Positions 61,748-64,000 of a stretch of DNA of 64,000 bases are shown piece by piece. The notes under the pieces are model-generated. The model had not been told where the DNA came from. It made no database searches and saw only the letters and a program-made list of their open reading frames with translations. Location of the stretch: NCBI GenBank assembly GCA_934149245.1, contig CAKPER010000001.1, positions 41,072 to 105,071 on the forward strand. The letters are read 5' to 3'. This DNA is from an uncultured Bacilli bacterium (GTDB taxonomy: Bacteria; Bacillota_I; Bacilli_A; RF39; UBA660). Within the stretch, counting starts at the first letter, position 1. Every line of letters starts with the position of its first letter. A program made the position numbers and the translations under genes.

Positions 61748-61969
61748 ATGAAATACATAATAGATAGAATAGAAGACAATATAGCCATCTTAGAGCAACA
61801 AGATACTAAAGAATTTATAAATATAAGTACTAACATTCTTCCAAATGGTATAAAAGAAGGGATGATTTTATCAATTATTAATAATACTTATACAATTGAT
61901 ATAAAAGCTACTGAAAAAAGGAAAAAAGAAGTATTAGAAAAATTTAAAAGATTGAGAAGTAATGATTAA
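61748..61969 (+). CDS. DUF3006 small protein
   Basis: The protein of about 73 residues begins MKYIIDRIEDNIAILEQQ and has the short beta-barrel-like pattern of DUF3006, ending in a basic helix (KRKKEVLEKFKRLR). The function is unknown, but DUF3006 genes commonly follow ComEC-like MBL genes, as here. I choose ATG 61748 behind GGAGGAT inside the end of the previous gene; the longer frame from 61736 has no site. Confidence 0.8.
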   Translation: MKYIIDRIEDNIAILEQQDTKEFINISTNILPNGIKEGMILSIINNTYTIDIKATEKRKKEVLEKFKRLRSND

Positions 61970-61987
61970 ATAAATTATTCATAAAAA

Positions 61988-62030
61988 AATAAGGTACATA
62001 TCTAAAAGATTAGATATAAGCCTTATTTTT
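61988..62030 (+). terminator. Terminator of the ComEC-like/DUF3006 operon
   Basis: AATAAGG pairs with CCTTATT, with an inner TATCTAA/TTAGATA stem, followed by TTTTT on the plus strand. Confidence 0.88.
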
Positions 62031-62077
62031 TATATATAAAATCAAAAGCACTATTTATAAGTTTCAATCATTTAATG

Positions 62078-62716
62078 TTAAATATTAGAATTGTAATTTT
62101 TCTTTTTTAATATTTTCGATTTGTTGTTTTTGAATAACTTGCATTCATCATCTAATAAATATTGTCTAAGATACATAACTCTGAGATTATAATATAATTT
62201 TAAATAATTATAACATTTATGTTTAAATTTAATTATTTTATTATTCTTCCGAAAAGAAATATCTTCATTATATAAAATTTCCACTTCTGATCCTGTCTCT
62301 ATATTTTTGTAAAGGCGGTAATCATAATCTGGATTATTATAACTTGTTTTGTGCTCACCATCATCATAATCATCAAATTTATAAGTAGCAATATAAACAT
62401 AAACGTTACAATTACTATCGGGAGAATTGACAAAAAAATCAAATGCTCTTTCTACCATATCATTATCACTCATAATACTAAAACCATTATATTTTTCAAA
62501 GAGGTATATATACTTTTTAATACTATCTACCTGTAAAAGTTCTAACATCCTACTCCTAGAATGTATATCATCTTTAAATTTTAAATCTAAGTATTCCGAA
62601 ACTTTTTTATCTTTTTCTAATTCTCTAAATTGTTCTTTTAATTTAATTATACTTTCATTTTGTTCTTTTAAATATTGATAATTATCTCTTGCTCTAATTA
62701 CATCTTCTTTTCTCAA
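62078..62716 (-). CDS. Hypothetical protein (212 aa)
   Basis: Starts at TTG 62716 behind GGGGGA. The N-terminal 60 residues are a charged helix (YQYLKEQNESIIKLKEQFRE), probably coiled coil; the middle has VYVYIATYKFDDYDDGEHK and the C-terminus is lysine-rich (KNNKSKILKKKNYN). No catalytic motif or membrane segment is seen. I do not recognise it. It follows the permease gene by 15 bases, probably as an operon. Confidence 0.6.
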   Translation of the reverse strand: MRKEDVIRARDNYQYLKEQNESIIKLKEQFRELEKDKKVSEYLDLKFKDDIHSRSRMLELLQVDSIKKYIYLFEKYNGFSIMSDNDMVERAFDFFVNSPDSNCNVYVYIATYKFDDYDDGEHKTSYNNPDYDYRLYKNIETGSEVEILYNEDISFRKNNKIIKFKHKCYNYLKLYYNLRVMYLRQYLLDDECKLFKNNKSKILKKKNYNSNI

Positions 62717-62731
62717 AATAATTCCCCCTAA

Positions 62732-63574
62732 CTAAATTAAACTTTCTAAAAATTCTACTATAAGTCCACTTAAAACAGAAACACTATATAGTAATATTAA
62801 AACCTTTAAACTATTTTTTACGTTACTATTAGTTTTAAATAATACAACTATTGCTACTCCACTACTAGCTAGTAATCCTGCTAGTAGACCAGAAAGAGAA
62901 ATTATATCATTTAAGTATAACTCTGTAATTATAACTGATGAGGCACAACTTGGAATAAGGCCAACAATACTAGTAACAAACGGAGTAAATACGCTATTCT
63001 TAGAAAGGATTTTATAAAATATATCTTTCCCTAAAAGTTCCATAGTACCATTTAATATTAATATACATAAAAAAATAAATATTGTAATTGAAGTAGTATG
63101 TTTAATAGTTGATTTAATAAGACTTTTTTCACAATGACACTCTTCTTTTTGGCAAATTTCATTATGTTTACTGTTAACTATATTATTTTTAAACAATAAA
63201 TCTATCATAAATCCCCAAAATATAGCAATAATAAATTTGAAACCTAATATTTTAAAAATTGTACTAAAAGCAATATTATGCGAAAGCATTAATGGCAGCA
63301 TCTCATCACTAGTTGATAAATAAACACTAATAAGTGTTCCCATTGATATTATCTTCATAACATATAAATTTGTAGCCATAACAGAAAATCCACATTGAGG
63401 AAATATTCCTAAACTACTACCAATTAAAGGTCCAAAGTAACCTGCTTTTTCTATAATTTTTTTAGTATAATTACTAAACTTATGTTCTAATAATTCTATA
63501 ATTAAAAAGGATATAAACAAAAATGGAACTAACTTTAAAGTGTCAATTAAAGAATCTACAACTGTTTCTAACAT
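62732..63574 (-). CDS. Putative ArsP-2/manganese-type permease
   Basis: The protein of about 280 residues has eight to ten predicted helices and two symmetrical signature loops, GIFPQCGFSVMATNLY and GLIPSCASSVIITELY, as in the heavy-metal exporter family PF11449. A Cys/His-rich cytosolic loop (ICQKEECHCEK) between the halves could bind the metal. The exported ion is unknown. ATG 63574 follows GGGGTGAT; the longer reading to 63592 lacks a site. Confidence 0.75.
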   Translation of the reverse strand: MLETVVDSLIDTLKLVPFLFISFLIIELLEHKFSNYTKKIIEKAGYFGPLIGSSLGIFPQCGFSVMATNLYVMKIISMGTLISVYLSTSDEMLPLMLSHNIAFSTIFKILGFKFIIAIFWGFMIDLLFKNNIVNSKHNEICQKEECHCEKSLIKSTIKHTTSITIFIFLCILILNGTMELLGKDIFYKILSKNSVFTPFVTSIVGLIPSCASSVIITELYLNDIISLSGLLAGLLASSGVAIVVLFKTNSNVKNSLKVLILLYSVSVLSGLIVEFLESLI

Positions 63575-63690
63575 TATTATCACCCCAAACACGCATTATT
63601 GTACCATAAATAATCTATTTTAACAAGCTAGCGTTTTATAGAATTTTTTCATAGAAAAACTTTATATTATTAAAGATAAAATGTAATAAG

Positions 63691-63717
63691 CATAAAAGAA
63701 CTAACAAGCGTTAGTTC
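63691..63717 (-). terminator. Terminator of an upstream minus-strand transcript
   Basis: GAACTAAC and GTTAGTTC pair perfectly around AAGC, followed by TTTTATG on the minus strand. The transcript it ends begins in, or beyond, the last 280 bases of the window. Confidence 0.7.
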
Positions 63718-64000
63718 AATATATATATAAACGCAAATTCTATTGCGAACCTGCGACCTATTTAGAAAACATATAAAATATATGCTTTCATATGCTATAG
63801 GGCGATAAATTTTAATTACAAATTTTTGCTATGTTTTGTTTCCATCTCTACTTTTATAGTATGATTTAAATTTTGTTTTTAATACTTTTAATTAAAATAA
63901 TTTTTTAAGTTTAAAAAAATTATTATTATAACGATTATACTAAAGATATTATTTATATGCTTTTTTTAAAACTTTAATATAATTATTGGGAAGATCTTTT
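63718..64000 (-). other. Gene-free end with possible structured RNA
   Basis: No open frame with a start signal is seen. On the minus strand, before the terminator at 63691, are a perfect CGCAA/TTGCG hairpin (63732-63747), a nearby GGTCGCAGGTTCGC segment and AT-rich stems around 63770-63805. TACTATAAAA near 63860 could be a promoter. This could be a small RNA of about 160 bases or the 3' untranslated end of a gene outside the window. Confidence 0.3.

Noticed and set aside
63732..63760. tRNA gene remnant
   Set aside because: GGTTCGC resembles a T-loop, but no acceptor, D-arm or anticodon stem can be built around it.
1..64000. Mycoplasma genetic code (TGA as Trp)
   Set aside because: Conserved proteins reach their normal ends with the standard code and their tryptophans are TGG; no conserved protein needs a TGA read through.

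Overview
The window is AT-rich (roughly a quarter G+C by eye) and nearly every gene lies on the minus strand. The standard genetic code fits. Low-GC housekeeping genes (infC-rpmI-rplT, dnaG-rpoD-trmK, rbfA-nrnA-truB, scpA-scpB, priA, queA, smpB, pyrH-yutD) sit beside sporulation genes (spoVAC-spoVAD-spoVAE, a SigF/SigG-type sigma factor with a SpoIIAA-like protein, gerM, ylmC, uvsE). This suggests a spore-forming or recently spore-forming Bacillota of the gut RF39 / Erysipelotrichia-like type; that placement is inference.

Layout. 1-574: start of a secreted thioester-domain-like protein cut by the window edge. 803-6218: lipid operon (two PlsC acyltransferases around an acyl-CoA synthetase) ending in an AddB-like nuclease. 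6357-10423: membrane-anchored polysaccharide deacetylase, ylmC, priA. 10498-16650: a 1580-residue protein with helical repeats and an archaeal-CCA/OAS-type nucleotidyltransferase domain, followed by a decayed patch holding a peptidase S51 gene and a HAD-phosphatase remnant. 16731-19887: DUF1292, PP2C phosphatase and phosphohexomutase operon. 19959-25032: one LysM gene split by a 3.7-kb serine-recombinase element. 25079-28399: trmB, pdp, scpB, scpA. 28635-36119: accessory region with a PEP-synthase-like protein, a SPASM fragment, a DUF4143 ATPase, an arylsulfotransferase and two PARP-like 'LHGT' proteins. 36248-39069: rbfA-nrnA-truB and a YugP homologue that has lost HExxH. 39074-42442: MFS-like protein, phosphoesterase, VOC, NUDIX, tRNA-Arg. 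42482-46999: dnaG-rpoD-trmK-gerM. 47069-55306: queA, RluA, HerA, ribokinase, infC operon, smpB-pyrH-yutD. 55417-59794: sporulation block. 59999-63574: envelope protein, ComEC-like hydrolase with DUF3006, a hypothetical protein and a metal permease.

The most notable object is the element at 20561-24242. Its ends lie in matching 14-bp sites inside a LysM coding repeat. Joining its inner ends gives a long near-perfect palindrome of the kind expected for a serine-integrase attP. Clean excision would rejoin the LysM frame exactly, as with skin-type elements of sporulation genes. Its cargo is a protein with a PARP-like 'FHAG' motif plus a small downstream protein. Two chromosomal proteins, and probably part of the 1580-residue protein, share this layout, so the genome seems to carry a small family of ADP-ribosyltransferase-like proteins.

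A second theme is sporulation control. The SpoIIAA-like protein lacks the phosphorylatable serine, no SpoIIAB gene lies between it and the sigma gene, and two perfect Spo0A boxes lie upstream. Several other homologues have also lost catalytic residues (YugP-like, amidase-like).
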